Shown one piece after another: positions 16,769-25,428 of a stretch of DNA of 32,736 nucleotides (its first letter is position 1; every line of letters starts with the position of its first letter). This DNA is from Planctomycetota bacterium. GTDB lineage: Bacteria; Planctomycetota; Phycisphaerae; Phycisphaerales; SM1A02. A program made the translations under genes and the position numbers. A model generated the notes under the pieces. The model made no database searches. It was not told the DNA's origin and saw nothing but the letters and a program-made list of their open reading frames with translations. The stretch covers positions 1 through 32,736 of the forward strand of contig VGYB01000026.1 of the NCBI GenBank assembly GCA_016873115.1, written 5' to 3'.

Positions 16769-16797
16769 TTGATCCGTTGTCCGACTTGGGGTATGTT
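16769..16797 (+). promoter_or_regulatory. Promoter of the choice-of-anchor B gene
   Basis: TTGATC (16769-16774), a 17-nt spacer and TATGTT (16792-16797) match the sigma-70 -35/-10 pattern at 4/6 each. The leader would be about 28 nt and includes AAGGAG at 16821-16826. Confidence 0.5.
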
Positions 16798-16831
16798 TCG
16801 TCTGACGCTGCCCGATCACCAAGGAGATCCC

Positions 16832-19075
16832 ATGCGCACTTCCACGACGGCGACCCTCGTTGCTTGCAGCCTGCTCTCTGGCGTGGTGCTGACCGCGCTG
16901 GCCCATGAGGACGATGGCAAGGTCCGCGATCGTGAGCCGGCGGTCATCGCGCCGGCTTGGCGCGCGGCCGACGGCGGACTTGCTGGCGACGACTTCGCCT
17001 CGAGTGGCATCCTGCTGAAGGCCTGGTTCCCCCTCGCGTCGATCGATTCGGGCGCGACGAGCGGCAACGACTGCTGGGGCTATGTCAGTCCCTCGGGCCG
17101 CGAGTACGCCATCATGTGCGTGAGCAACGGCACCGCGGTGTATGAGGTGACCAACCCCGCTGCGCCGGTGAAGCTCGGCTTCATCCCGGGTGCGCAGAGC
17201 CTCTGGCGCGACGCGAAGGTCTTCGGGAACCGCGCGTATGTCGTCACCGAGGGTGGCGTGGGCATCCAGACGATCAACCTGTCGAATGTTGACGGCGGAT
17301 CGATCTCGCTCGAGAGCACGGTCACCGCAGGGTCGGGCGGTCTGGCAACCCACAATGTCGCGCTCAACACGCAGAGCGGCTACCTGTACCGCTGCGGCGG
17401 CGGGTCGAGTGGCCTGCGCATCTACAACCTGAACGTGACCCCGGGCTCGCCCCAGTATGTGGGTGAGTGGGCGGCCTACTACGTCCACGATGCCCAGGTC
17501 GTGACCTACACCAGCGGACCCTACGCCGGCAAGGAGATCGCCTTCTGCTGCGCCGGACTCAACGGCGGGAATGTCGAGACCGGCCTGTATGTGGTCGATG
17601 TCACCAACAAGTCGGCGCCTGTGCTCCTGAGCCGGATCCTCTATCCCAACGCGCGGTACAGCCACCAAGGCTGGCTCACGGAAGACCGGAAGTACTTCCT
17701 GCTCGGTGACGAGCTCGATGAGGGGGCCACCCAGCCGCTCACCACGACCTATGTCATCGATGTGCAGAATCTCGCATCGCTGATCTACCGGGGGCAGTTC
17801 GGAAACAGCACGCCGGCCATCACGCACAACTGCTACACGCACCAAGGGAAGATGTTCGCGGCCAATTACCGCAGCGGGCTCCGAGTCTTCGATGTGAGCA
17901 ACGCCGGCACTCCGTCGACCGTGACGGAAATCGCGTACTTCGATACCTACCCCGGATCGGACGCGCCGCAGTTCAACGGCCTGTGGTCCTGCTATCCGTA
18001 CCTGCCCAGCGGCACGATCATCGGCAGCGACCTCGAGCGTGGCATGTTCGTCCTCCGCCTCGGGGAAGTGGGCGTTCAGCTTTCGTTCCCGGGCGGTGCT
18101 CCCGAAATCGTCTCGCCCGCCGGGCAGACGGTCACCTTCGATGCCGTGGTGCAGCCAGGCGTCACCGTGACCAACAAGCGCTTCTACTACAACACGCCGA
18201 GCGGTACACAGGCACTGCCGGTCATCGAGGTGGATTCCGATACGTTCTCGGCGGCGTTGCCCGCGGTCGCCTGTGGAAGCGCGGTTGGCTTTGCGATCGA
18301 GTTCACGACGGCGACGGAGATGTACCGCCTCCCGTCCACCGGGTTCCTGCCGGCCACGGCGGCCTTCGGGGTGGCGACCGGGTTCACCGATGAGATGGAG
18401 ATCAACCAGGGCTGGACGGTCGGTGGTACCGGCGATACGGCCACCGCAGGCATCTGGCTCCGGGCCGACCCGGTCGGCACCACGGCGCAGCCAGAGGATG
18501 ACCACACCGTCAACGGCGTGAATTGCTGGATCACCGGCAATGGCGTCGTCGGTGGCGGTGTCGGTGCGGCCGACATCGACGGTGGCCAGACCTCGCTGAC
18601 CTCGCCGGTCTTCGATGCGACGATCGTCGACACGCCGTACATCAATTACTGGCGGTGGTACTCGAACAATGCCGGTGCGGCTCCCAACGAGGACAGCATG
18701 CCGGTCGAGATTTCCAACAACGGAGGCTCAACATGGTCCCAGTTGGAACTCGTGACGGAGAACGCTGGCATGTGGGTCCAGAAGACCTTCCGCATCGCGG
18801 ATGTCGTGTCACCCACATCAACCATGCGGATCCGCTTCCGCGCAAGCGACCTTTTCAGTGGCTCGGTCGTCGAAGCCGGCGTCGATGATGTCAGGCTCTA
18901 TGGGTATGACTGCACTGCACCGCGCCCGGGCGACCTGAACGGCGACGGCGTCGTGGATGGTGCCGACCTGGCGGTGCTCCTGGGCAACTGGGGCGGTTCG
19001 AGTGCTGGCGACATCGATGGCAACGGGATCATCGATGGGGCGGACCTGGGCCTGCTCGTCGCCGACTGGGGTTGA
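16832..19075 (+). CDS. Secreted choice-of-anchor B/LVIVD-type protein with dockerin-like C-terminal repeats
   Basis: A 747-aa exported protein. The ATG at 16832 has a strong AAGGAG 5 nt upstream and starts a signal peptide (about 1-25, ending LTALA). Residues about 60-430 show LVIVD-type repeats of the choice-of-anchor B family (WGYVSPSGREYAIMCV, WRDAKVFGNRAYVV, GLRVFDVSNAGTPS). A middle beta-rich region (about 430-695) includes a jelly-roll-like part (INYWRWYSNNAG, VEISNNGGSTWSQLE). The C-terminus has two calcium-loop-like repeats: GDLNGDGVVDGADLAVLLGNWG and GDIDGNGIIDGADLGLLVADWG. These resemble type I dockerins; in Phycisphaerae-type proteomes such tails are common and their partner is not established. 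A weak hairpin follows the stop. Confidence 0.88.
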   Translation: MRTSTTATLVACSLLSGVVLTALAHEDDGKVRDREPAVIAPAWRAADGGLAGDDFASSGILLKAWFPLASIDSGATSGNDCWGYVSPSGREYAIMCVSNGTAVYEVTNPAAPVKLGFIPGAQSLWRDAKVFGNRAYVVTEGGVGIQTINLSNVDGGSISLESTVTAGSGGLATHNVALNTQSGYLYRCGGGSSGLRIYNLNVTPGSPQYVGEWAAYYVHDAQVVTYTSGPYAGKEIAFCCAGLNGGNVETGLYVVDVTNKSAPVLLSRILYPNARYSHQGWLTEDRKYFLLGDELDEGATQPLTTTYVIDVQNLASLIYRGQFGNSTPAITHNCYTHQGKMFAANYRSGLRVFDVSNAGTPSTVTEIAYFDTYPGSDAPQFNGLWSCYPYLPSGTIIGSDLERGMFVLRLGEVGVQLSFPGGAPEIVSPAGQTVTFDAVVQPGVTVTNKRFYYNTPSGTQALPVIEVDSDTFSAALPAVACGSAVGFAIEFTTATEMYRLPSTGFLPATAAFGVATGFTDEMEINQGWTVGGTGDTATAGIWLRADPVGTTAQPEDDHTVNGVNCWITGNGVVGGGVGAADIDGGQTSLTSPVFDATIVDTPYINYWRWYSNNAGAAPNEDSMPVEISNNGGSTWSQLELVTENAGMWVQKTFRIADVVSPTSTMRIRFRASDLFSGSVVEAGVDDVRLYGYDCTAPRPGDLNGDGVVDGADLAVLLGNWGGSSAGDIDGNGIIDGADLGLLVADWG

Positions 19076-19081
19076 CCCACA

Positions 19082-19097
19082 GGGGACCGTTGTCCCT
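19082..19097 (+). terminator. Weak terminator-like hairpin after the anchor B gene
   Basis: A 6-bp stem (GGGGAC/GTCCCT, one G-U pair) with loop CGTT, followed by CGGTTTC. It lies 7 nt past the stop codon. The U-run is short. Confidence 0.3.
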
Positions 19098-19140
19098 CGG
19101 TTTCAGCGCCTCGGATCGTTCACGCGCCCCGCGCTCGCCG

Positions 19141-19146
19141 TACACT
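19141..19146 (+). promoter_or_regulatory. -10 element (TACACT), likely leaderless FGE-like gene
   Basis: TACACT ends 7 nt before the ATG at 19154, with no Shine-Dalgarno. A TTCACG at 19119-19124 could be a weak -35 (16-nt spacer). Confidence 0.5.
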
Positions 19147-19153
19147 CAAGCGC

Positions 19154-19960
19154 ATGCGGATCGTGCTGCTTGTGTCGATGGGTCTTGCCTGCGTTGCCTG
19201 GGGGTTTGGCGGTCCGTCGCACTCGGCGGTCGTCACGGATGAAGCCGCGGCCAAGGCCGGTGTGGCACCCGAAGCCCGCAAGGAACCGATCGCCGGCACC
19301 ACGCTCGAGATCGAGTTCGCGAGGGTCCCCGGCAGCGCGGACGGGAGCGTCAAGCCGATGTGGGTCGCGCGGACCGAAACGCTCTGGGACTGGCAGGACA
19401 TCTGCATCTACAAGCGCGACCAGAAGGGCGGAACATCGGGCAACGCATCCGCGGATGCGTGTACGCGCCCTACGAAGCCCTACACCGCGGCCGACCGCGG
19501 CTTCGGCCACGGCGGCTTCCCAGCCGTCAGCATCAGCTTCGGCAACGCGAAGGCGTTCTGCGAGTGGCTGAGCGCCAAGACCGGGCGTCGATACCGCCTG
19601 CCGACCGTGGCCGAGCGCAGGCACCTGTGCGAGCGGTCGGGGATCACCGCCGAGTCGATGAAGGACCACGCATGGACCTTCGAGAACGCGAAGGACGCCA
19701 CGCGCAAGGCCGGCTCGCTCAAGCCCGACGCGCTCGGGCTCTTCGATCTCTACGGCAATGTGCGCGAGTGGTGCGTGGCGTCCGATGGCACGGGCGTGCT
19801 GATGGGCGGCGGATACGAGGATCCGGCCGCCTCGATCACCTGCGACACGGCGCTGGCCGACACGGAGGACTGGAACGCCAGCGATCCACAGTTCCCCAAG
19901 AGCATCTGGTGGCTTGCCGACGGACCATGGGCAGGCTTCCGCATCGTGTGTGACCAGTGA
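19154..19960 (+). CDS. Exported formylglycine-generating-enzyme-like (SUMF1-fold) protein
   Basis: A 268-aa protein with an N-terminal signal peptide (MRIVLLVSMGLACVAWGFG). The FGE/SUMF1 fold is recognisable from FCEWLSAKTGRRYRLPTVAE and the hallmark GLFDLYGNVREWC (F197-C207), then MGGGYEDP and the closing AGFRIVC. In true FGE the enzyme converts a sulfatase cysteine to formylglycine using a paired-cysteine copper site near the C-terminus. I do not see that CxxxxC arrangement here: the GGGYEDPAASITCD stretch has one Cys. So sulfatase maturation is doubtful, and a lectin-like or other role of the fold is possible. No sulfatase is in the window. The Gfo/Idh gene follows after 36 nt on the same strand. 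Confidence 0.82.
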   Translation: MRIVLLVSMGLACVAWGFGGPSHSAVVTDEAAAKAGVAPEARKEPIAGTTLEIEFARVPGSADGSVKPMWVARTETLWDWQDICIYKRDQKGGTSGNASADACTRPTKPYTAADRGFGHGGFPAVSISFGNAKAFCEWLSAKTGRRYRLPTVAERRHLCERSGITAESMKDHAWTFENAKDATRKAGSLKPDALGLFDLYGNVREWCVASDGTGVLMGGGYEDPAASITCDTALADTEDWNASDPQFPKSIWWLADGPWAGFRIVCDQ

Positions 19961-19996
19961 CAGGTCCGATCCAACCGAACTACCGAGGAGATTGCC

Positions 19997-21268
19997 ATGA
20001 TCGAACATGCCGCCGTTGACCGTCGAACCTTCATCCAGGGTGTGGCTGCGAGTGCTGCCGTCATGGCTGCGCCGGGCGTGCTCGCTGCGGGCCGTCGCGC
20101 GGAGGCGCTGCGCGTGGGCGTGATCGGCTGCGGCGGGCGCGGCACGGGCGCCGCCTTCAATGCGCTCGAAGCCGGCGATGCCACCAAGGGCGCCGTGCGC
20201 ATCGTGGCGCTTGGTGATCTCTTTGCCGAGCGCGTCGAGGGTGCACGCAAGGGCCTGGCCGAGAAGGGCGAGATGGGCGCGGTCCCCAAGCAGAACTGCT
20301 TCACCGGCTTCGATGCCTACAAGGGCGTGATCGCGACCGACTGCGATGTCGTGATCCTGGCGACGCCACCGGGGTTCCGACCGAGCCACTTCAAGGCGGC
20401 AGTCGATGCCGGCAAGCATGTCTTCATGGAGAAGCCGGTCGCCGTCGATGCGCCCGGTGTGCGCAGGGTGCTTTCCGCTGCGGCCGATGCCGAGCGTCGC
20501 AAGCTCAGCGTGGTCGCCGGCACGCAGCGCCGCCACGAGCAGTGCTACCTCGAGGCGATGGAGCGCATCCACCGTGGCGACCTGGGCAAGGTCGTCGGTG
20601 CACGGTGCTTCTGGAACCAGCAGGGGCTGTGGGATGTCGAGCCGCGCGCCGACCGCAGCGAGATGGAGAACCAGGTCCGCAACTGGCTCTACCACGCGTG
20701 GCTCTCGGGCGACCATGTCGTCGAGCAGCATGTGCACAACATCGATGTGGTGAACTGGGCCCTCCAGGCGGTGCCCGAGCGCTGCGTCGCCACCGGCGGC
20801 CGCCAGTCGCGCACGCAGTCCAAGTACGGCCACATCTACGACCACTTCGCCTGCGACTTCACCTATCCCGGCGACCGCTTCGCGCTCTCGATGGCGCGCC
20901 AGCAGGAGGGGACCGACGGCCGCGTGCAGGAGTTCATCCACGGCAGCGATGGCGTGGCCGAACTGTCATCCGGCAGCGCGGCGATCGTCGGTGCCAAGGC
21001 GTGGAAGTTCGCCGGCAAGCAGCGCAATCCCTACGTGCAGGAGCACATCGACCTGCAGACGAGCATCCGCGGCGGCGCCTACCTCAACGAGGGCAAGCGC
21101 ATCGCCGAGAGCACGCTCTGCGCGATCATGATCCGCATGTCGGCGTATCGCGGCAAGGAGATCACCTGGGCGCAGGCGATGGACGACTCCGAGGACCTGA
21201 TGCCGAAGGTGCTTGAGTTCGGTCCGAATCCGCAGGCACCCGTGGCGATTCCCGGTTCTGGAGCCTGA
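19997..21268 (+). CDS. Tat-exported Gfo/Idh/MocA family oxidoreductase
   Basis: A 423-aa NAD(P)-dependent oxidoreductase. The N-terminus is a twin-arginine signal (DRRTFIQGVAASAA, Arg9-Arg10), so the protein is probably folded with cofactor and exported. The Rossmann domain shows RVGVIGCGGRGTG (about 38-50) and the family lysine in FMEKPVAVDA. The C-terminal domain begins after about residue 170 (AGTQRRHEQCYLEA) and carries the HNIDVVNWAL segment typical of this family. Substrates are usually sugars or inositols; the actual one cannot be read from sequence. GAGGAG precedes the ATG by 6 nt, as expected for a downstream operon gene. Such secreted oxidoreductases are numerous in Planctomycetes. 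Confidence 0.92.
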   Translation: MIEHAAVDRRTFIQGVAASAAVMAAPGVLAAGRRAEALRVGVIGCGGRGTGAAFNALEAGDATKGAVRIVALGDLFAERVEGARKGLAEKGEMGAVPKQNCFTGFDAYKGVIATDCDVVILATPPGFRPSHFKAAVDAGKHVFMEKPVAVDAPGVRRVLSAAADAERRKLSVVAGTQRRHEQCYLEAMERIHRGDLGKVVGARCFWNQQGLWDVEPRADRSEMENQVRNWLYHAWLSGDHVVEQHVHNIDVVNWALQAVPERCVATGGRQSRTQSKYGHIYDHFACDFTYPGDRFALSMARQQEGTDGRVQEFIHGSDGVAELSSGSAAIVGAKAWKFAGKQRNPYVQEHIDLQTSIRGGAYLNEGKRIAESTLCAIMIRMSAYRGKEITWAQAMDDSEDLMPKVLEFGPNPQAPVAIPGSGA

Positions 21269-21271
21269 CGA

Positions 21272-21298
21272 CAGCAGACCCCGTGCTCAGGGGTGCTG
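21272..21298. terminator. Convergent hairpin between the Gfo/Idh and apbE genes
   Basis: CAGC-(AG)-ACCCC pairs with GGGGT-GCTG around a 7-nt loop, giving 9 bp with a 2-nt bulge. It spans the apbE stop codon. There is no U-tract on either strand, so terminator function is uncertain. Confidence 0.35.
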
Positions 21299-22345
21299 CC
21301 GGGTCGCAGCGTCAGGGACGGTGACCGCGTCGGCAGGGCACGGCGAACCCTCGGGCCCGGGAGTCGTGGACCAAGTCCGCAGCACATCGTCCTCGGCCGT
21401 GGTCACGCTGGCCCGGTAGCCGGGGAACCGTCGCATGAGGCTGGCAGCATCGCGCACGCCAGCAACGCAGAGCGCCGTCGCCAGCGCATCGCAGGTTGCA
21501 CCGAGAGGACCACGGACGCATGCGGCCGTGCGGTTGCGCAGCGCGCGGCCCGTGCGCGGATCGACGATGTGCGAGTGGCGCACGCCGTCGAGCTCGATGA
21601 ACTGCTCGAGGTCGCCGCTGGTGGAGACGGCCTCGCCGAGCAGCATGAGCTCGAATGGCGGGCCGAGCCCGTCTTCCTTGCGGATGATCCAGCCGGGCTT
21701 GCCGGGCGGCGGCATCGGGCCGGCGACCAGGTCACCCGCCACCGCGACAAGATGGATGGGGTGGCCGGATGCAACCAGGACGCCGCTGGCGCGTTGGGCG
21801 GCGAATCCCTTGCCGATGCCGCCAAAGTCGAGTGCCATGCCGTCTCGCCCGAAGGTGATCGTTCGCGCTCGAGGGTCGAGCATCGCGTCCTGCCAGCCGA
21901 CGCAGGCAAGCGCAGCATCGAGCGCGGCGGGGTCAGGAAGCGTTCCGTCTGCACGGGCGGTGCGCCAGGCCTGCACGATCGGCGCGATGGTCGGATCGAA
22001 TCGGCCCTCGGTCTTGCGCGCGATCTCGATCGACTGGGCCGTGATGTCGAAGAGCCGCTCGCTGACGGCCGCAGCCATGCCTCCAGTTCGCGGCAGGCGG
22101 CTGCGTTCACTGGAGTCCTGCCAGTCGCTGAGGGCCTCATCGCAGGCGCGGACCTCAGCCATCGCGAGCCTGCCAGCGGCCAGCCGGGTTCCGGCCTCCG
22201 GGCCAGCCACCTTGATGCCGACATCGACGCCCATCGCGACTTCGGCGAAGGAGTCGACCTCGATCCGCGAATGGTCGGTCTGGGTGGATGCAACGCATCC
22301 GGCGAGAGCGAGGGCGACGAGCGCTCCTTGCACCGGGGTGACCAT
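21287..22345 (-). CDS. apbE: FAD:protein FMN transferase (ApbE family), lipoprotein
   Basis: A 352-aa enzyme that attaches FMN to threonine residues of exported flavoproteins (such as NqrC/RnfG or other FMN-binding domains), using FAD and Mg2+ in the periplasm. The ATG at 22345 starts a lipoprotein signal MVTPVQGALVALALAGC with Cys17; the 28 extra residues possible upstream would spoil it. Motifs: GRFDPTIAPIVQAW, ALDFGGIGKGFAAQRA, SGDLEQFIELDGVRHSHIVDPRTGRAL and the metal-binding CDALATAL. The start lies 88 nt downstream of the HD-GYP stop. No obvious flavinylation target is in the window. Confidence 0.92.
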   Translation of the reverse strand: MVTPVQGALVALALAGCVASTQTDHSRIEVDSFAEVAMGVDVGIKVAGPEAGTRLAAGRLAMAEVRACDEALSDWQDSSERSRLPRTGGMAAAVSERLFDITAQSIEIARKTEGRFDPTIAPIVQAWRTARADGTLPDPAALDAALACVGWQDAMLDPRARTITFGRDGMALDFGGIGKGFAAQRASGVLVASGHPIHLVAVAGDLVAGPMPPPGKPGWIIRKEDGLGPPFELMLLGEAVSTSGDLEQFIELDGVRHSHIVDPRTGRALRNRTAACVRGPLGATCDALATALCVAGVRDAASLMRRFPGYRASVTTAEDDVLRTWSTTPGPEGSPCPADAVTVPDAATRQHP

Positions 22346-22432
22346 GAGCGGGAGGGTGCCGGGCCGATCATCGGCAGTGCCGTGGCGCACGCCCCGGCCG
22401 ATCACGCGTCCGCGCCCGTGCCCAGGCATCGC

Positions 22433-24157
22433 TCAGTCCGGCTCTTCGGGGCTGGCCGCGCGGATGGCCCGCAACTCCGCCAAGCGGTCGAACAGGATGT
22501 CGATGAGTTCGGGGTCGAAGGCCCGGCCGCGTTCGGAGCGCATCTGGTCCAGCACGCGCTCCTCGGGCCAGGCAGGCTTGTAGCAGCGCACGCTCGAGAG
22601 GGCATCGAAGACATCACAAATCGCCACGATGCGCGCGAAGACGGGGATCTCCTCGCCGCGTCGGCCGCGCCGCTGCCCGCCCTCGAGGATGCCGGGGTAG
22701 CCCGTGCCGTCCCAGCGCTCGTGGTGCATGAGCGCCACCTCGCGTGCGGCCTCGTCGTAGTCGGTGGGCATGTCGTCGAAGAGATCGCCGCCGATGATCA
22801 CATGACGCTCGATCTCGCCGCGCTCGTGCTCATCGAGGAGCCCTGGCTTCTTGAGGACGCGGTCACTCACGCCGACCTTGCCAACATCGTGCAGCTTGGC
22901 CGCGATCCGCAGGCGGTCGCGCTGACGCTCGAGGTTTGCGCCCTCGAGCCCGCGTCGACGCGCCCATTCCTCGAAGAGGACCGCCGCATAGCCGGAGACG
23001 CGCTCGACATGCGGCGTGGTCTCGCTCGGGTCGTGCACCTCGGCCATGCGGATCATGCGCATGATGATGCTCTCGGTCAGGTGCGTGCGCTCGAGTGCCA
23101 CGGTCGCGATGCTCGCGAAGTGCTCGATCAATCCCTGGTCCTCGTCGGTGAAGCCACCATCGCGCGGTCGTCCCTGGTCATCGCGGGCGTTGATGAGTTC
23201 GATCACGCCGAGCACACGGCCGAGCCGGTTCTTCAGCGGCATCGCGAGCATGCTCTGCGTGCGATAGTCCAGCAGTTGGTCGAACGAGTGATCGAAGCGG
23301 AAGGGCAGGCTCGGATCGAGCCGGTCCGTGTCGGTGATGTTCACAGGCTGGCCGGTGAGCGCCACCCAGCCGGCGATGCTCCGCTCGTTGATGGGGATGC
23401 GGAAGGTCTGCATGGGCGGCGTCTCGCCACTGCGGGTGCGCCGGGCGAGCGTCTCGTTCTGGAAGAAGGCAAAGCGCAGCCGGTCGCCCTCGCGCACGAA
23501 GATCGTGCCGGCATCCGCATTGAGCAGGTGCCGGCTCTCGTCGAGGATCCGGTCCATCAACGAGTGGAAGTCCTGGACCTGATTGAGTTCGATGCCCACC
23601 TGCAGCAGCCCGCTCATGCGGGTACGCCAGCGTTCGACCGGTGTCTTGTCGCCTGCGTCGCGCGCCGCGCGAGCCCGCAGGTCCTCGTTCTCGCGCAGCG
23701 CCTGGCGCAGTTGGACCTGCACGCGCTGCAGGGCGGCGAGCGCATGGTGGCGCTCGACGCTGGCCAGATAGGCCCTTGAGTGCAGCAGGCAACGCGTGCG
23801 CAGTTCCGCTGGTTGCACCGGGCGCTCGATGTAGTCGCTGGCACCCAGGCGGAACGCATCGGCGCGGTCGGTGTCGAGGTCGCTGCCGACCATGAGCACC
23901 GGTACGCCTTCGGTCTCGGGTGCGCGGCGGAACCGCTCGAGCACCGCATGCGCCTCCTCGCGCCGCTCAAGATCGAGCACGATCGCGGTGGGTGCCACGC
24001 GCATGGCGTGGTCATACGCGTCATAGCCGCGCGAACAGCGGTGCACCGTCGTGTCGTGGGCCTCGGCGATCAGGGCGGCAGGGGATGCAGACTCGGGAGA
24101 GCCGTCATCGACCGCCAACACGACATGCTGGGCGAAACTCGGTGCTGAGGCGTTCAC
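22433..24157 (-). CDS. Response regulator with GAF and HD-GYP domains (putative cyclic-di-GMP phosphodiesterase)
   Basis: A 574-aa protein with three parts. A receiver domain (about 10-125) has the acidic pair DD (17-18) and phospho-acceptor D62, but the conserved lysine is Arg (R112, in YIERPV), so phosphorylation may be altered. A GAF domain (about 185-355) follows a short coiled segment. The HD-GYP domain (about 365-555) has AKLHDVGKVGVSD (HD at 423-424), KKPGLL, and HHERWDGTGYP (478-488), all intact, with a small insertion just after GYP. The family hydrolyses cyclic di-GMP; here that is inferred. The GTG start overlaps the stop of the PIN-TRAM gene (GTGA), so translation is coupled. Confidence 0.92.
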   Translation of the reverse strand: MNASAPSFAQHVVLAVDDGSPESASPAALIAEAHDTTVHRCSRGYDAYDHAMRVAPTAIVLDLERREEAHAVLERFRRAPETEGVPVLMVGSDLDTDRADAFRLGASDYIERPVQPAELRTRCLLHSRAYLASVERHHALAALQRVQVQLRQALRENEDLRARAARDAGDKTPVERWRTRMSGLLQVGIELNQVQDFHSLMDRILDESRHLLNADAGTIFVREGDRLRFAFFQNETLARRTRSGETPPMQTFRIPINERSIAGWVALTGQPVNITDTDRLDPSLPFRFDHSFDQLLDYRTQSMLAMPLKNRLGRVLGVIELINARDDQGRPRDGGFTDEDQGLIEHFASIATVALERTHLTESIIMRMIRMAEVHDPSETTPHVERVSGYAAVLFEEWARRRGLEGANLERQRDRLRIAAKLHDVGKVGVSDRVLKKPGLLDEHERGEIERHVIIGGDLFDDMPTDYDEAAREVALMHHERWDGTGYPGILEGGQRRGRRGEEIPVFARIVAICDVFDALSSVRCYKPAWPEERVLDQMRSERGRAFDPELIDILFDRLAELRAIRAASPEEPD

Positions 24158-25383
24158 GCGCGGCCACCCCGACGGGGGTTGCGTCCGCTCGGGCCGGCGG
24201 GTTCCCGGTGGGGCGCACTCTCGGTGACCACGCGCTCCTGGCCGGTGGCGGCATCCGCCAGCGACTGCACGGAGCCCGGATCGGGGTCGTGCCGTGCAAA
24301 GACCAGTCTCCCGGCCGCGGTCTGGAGCGTGTTCGTGACCGCGGCCCAGATGTCCTGACCGATCAGGTGCTGCGCATCCTCGACGACGACCATCGTTCCG
24401 TCCTCGAGCCAGCCGACCGCCTGTTGGCGCTGCTCACCTGCCTTCTCGAGATGCACGCGAAGGCGCTCGCCACTCGCGCCCGTGCCACGCATCGAGGTAG
24501 CGAGGTCGTTCAGGTTGATGCTCGCCACGCCCCGGATCTGTGCGACCTTGTGCAGCCCCGCATCGGTCGTCAGGATCCGGCCGCCGTCGCGCTGCGCTGC
24601 CTCGATCAAGGCCGCATCAACGCCGCCGCCGTCCGGCGTGCGCGTGCCGTCGATCTGGACCTCGACGAGCAGCACATTCTGGAGCCGCGTGAGGGTGTCG
24701 AGGCCGCGCCGCCCGCGTGCGCGCTTGCCGCGATCGTCGCTGTCCGAGAGCGTCTGCAACTCATCCATCACGAAGCCCGGCACGATGATCGGCGCATCCA
24801 TGAGCCGTGACGAGGCCAGGTCCAGGACACGGCCGTCGATGAGGGCGCTCGTGTCGAGCAGGTACGGCTGCTCGCCGCGTCGCTGCTTGCTGAACTCGAT
24901 GTAGGGGATGACCAGCCGGAAGTCATCCTTCGTGGTGATGACCATGCTCACCGACAGGTAGCACAGGGTCAGGCCGAGGGTCATCTTCGCCAGGCCGAGG
25001 TAGAGCGCACCCGGACCTTCCTTGCCCAGTTCCCATGAGTCCGCGATCGTGTCGAGCAGCGAGCCGAAGGACAGTGCGGCGACCAGACCCAGGCAGAGTC
25101 CGAAATAGACCGCCGCCACGCTCGTGATGCGCTTGTTGGGGGTCAGCGCATCGAGCACCAGCACCAGCAGGCCGAAGCCGCCGGCGGCCACGATGATGCC
25201 CACGACGGTCGCGAAGGAGAACTCGTTCGCCTTCGATGTGCTGGCCAAGGTCAGCATCACGCTGACGACCAGGAGCACCACGAAGAGCAGGCGAGTCGCC
25301 AGCAGCACGGGCGACGATCGCTCACGGCGTGGCGCAGGGGCCACAGGGCGGTTAGCAGCGTCCATGTCCGATCCCGGCTCCAT
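24154..25383 (-). CDS. PIN/TRAM domain membrane protein (YacL-like)
   Basis: A 409-aa protein with four hydrophobic segments in the first 150 residues, then a PIN ribonuclease-type domain (about 174-295) and a TRAM domain (about 305-365). The PIN core shows YLLDTSALIDGRVLDL (from 174), PGFVMDELQTLSD, and ILTTDAGLHKVAQIRGVASINLNDL, so the acidic residues are kept. Such proteins are widespread; B. subtilis YacL is the best-known relative and its precise function is unclear. The ATG at 25383 has TACACT 6 nt upstream; an ATG six codons later is possible. The gene is divergent from ffs and heads the operon with the HD-GYP and apbE genes. Confidence 0.9.
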   Translation of the reverse strand: MEPGSDMDAANRPVAPAPRRERSSPVLLATRLLFVVLLVVSVMLTLASTSKANEFSFATVVGIIVAAGGFGLLVLVLDALTPNKRITSVAAVYFGLCLGLVAALSFGSLLDTIADSWELGKEGPGALYLGLAKMTLGLTLCYLSVSMVITTKDDFRLVIPYIEFSKQRRGEQPYLLDTSALIDGRVLDLASSRLMDAPIIVPGFVMDELQTLSDSDDRGKRARGRRGLDTLTRLQNVLLVEVQIDGTRTPDGGGVDAALIEAAQRDGGRILTTDAGLHKVAQIRGVASINLNDLATSMRGTGASGERLRVHLEKAGEQRQQAVGWLEDGTMVVVEDAQHLIGQDIWAAVTNTLQTAAGRLVFARHDPDPGSVQSLADAATGQERVVTESAPHREPAGPSGRNPRRGGRA

Positions 25384-25389
25384 GGTTGG

Positions 25390-25395
25390 AGTGTA
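25390..25395 (-). promoter_or_regulatory. -10 element (TACACT), likely leaderless PIN-TRAM operon
   Basis: TACACT on the minus strand ends 6 nt before the ATG at 25383, with no Shine-Dalgarno between. The same hexamer occurs before dacB and the FGE-like gene. Confidence 0.5.
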
Positions 25396-25415
25396 CGGGG
25401 GCGTGGTGGGGTCGC

Positions 25416-25421
25416 TACCAT
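25416..25421 (+). promoter_or_regulatory. -10 element of the SRP RNA gene
   Basis: TACCAT ends 7 nt before the first paired base of the SRP RNA (25429), which is the expected position for its transcription start. No clear -35. Confidence 0.55.
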
Positions 25422-25428
25422 TTGGCTC

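Noticed and set aside
16271-18505. 744-codon minus-strand open frame
   Set aside because: It lies antisense to the peroxidase and anchor B genes, has low-complexity Arg/Gly/Ala content and no family signature; a shadow frame of GC-rich DNA.
19103-20941. 612-codon minus-strand open frame
   Set aside because: Antisense to the FGE-like and Gfo/Idh genes; composition is that of a shadow frame.
21293-23779. 828-codon plus-strand open frame
   Set aside because: Antisense to apbE and the HD-GYP gene, both with intact catalytic motifs; no domain recognisable.
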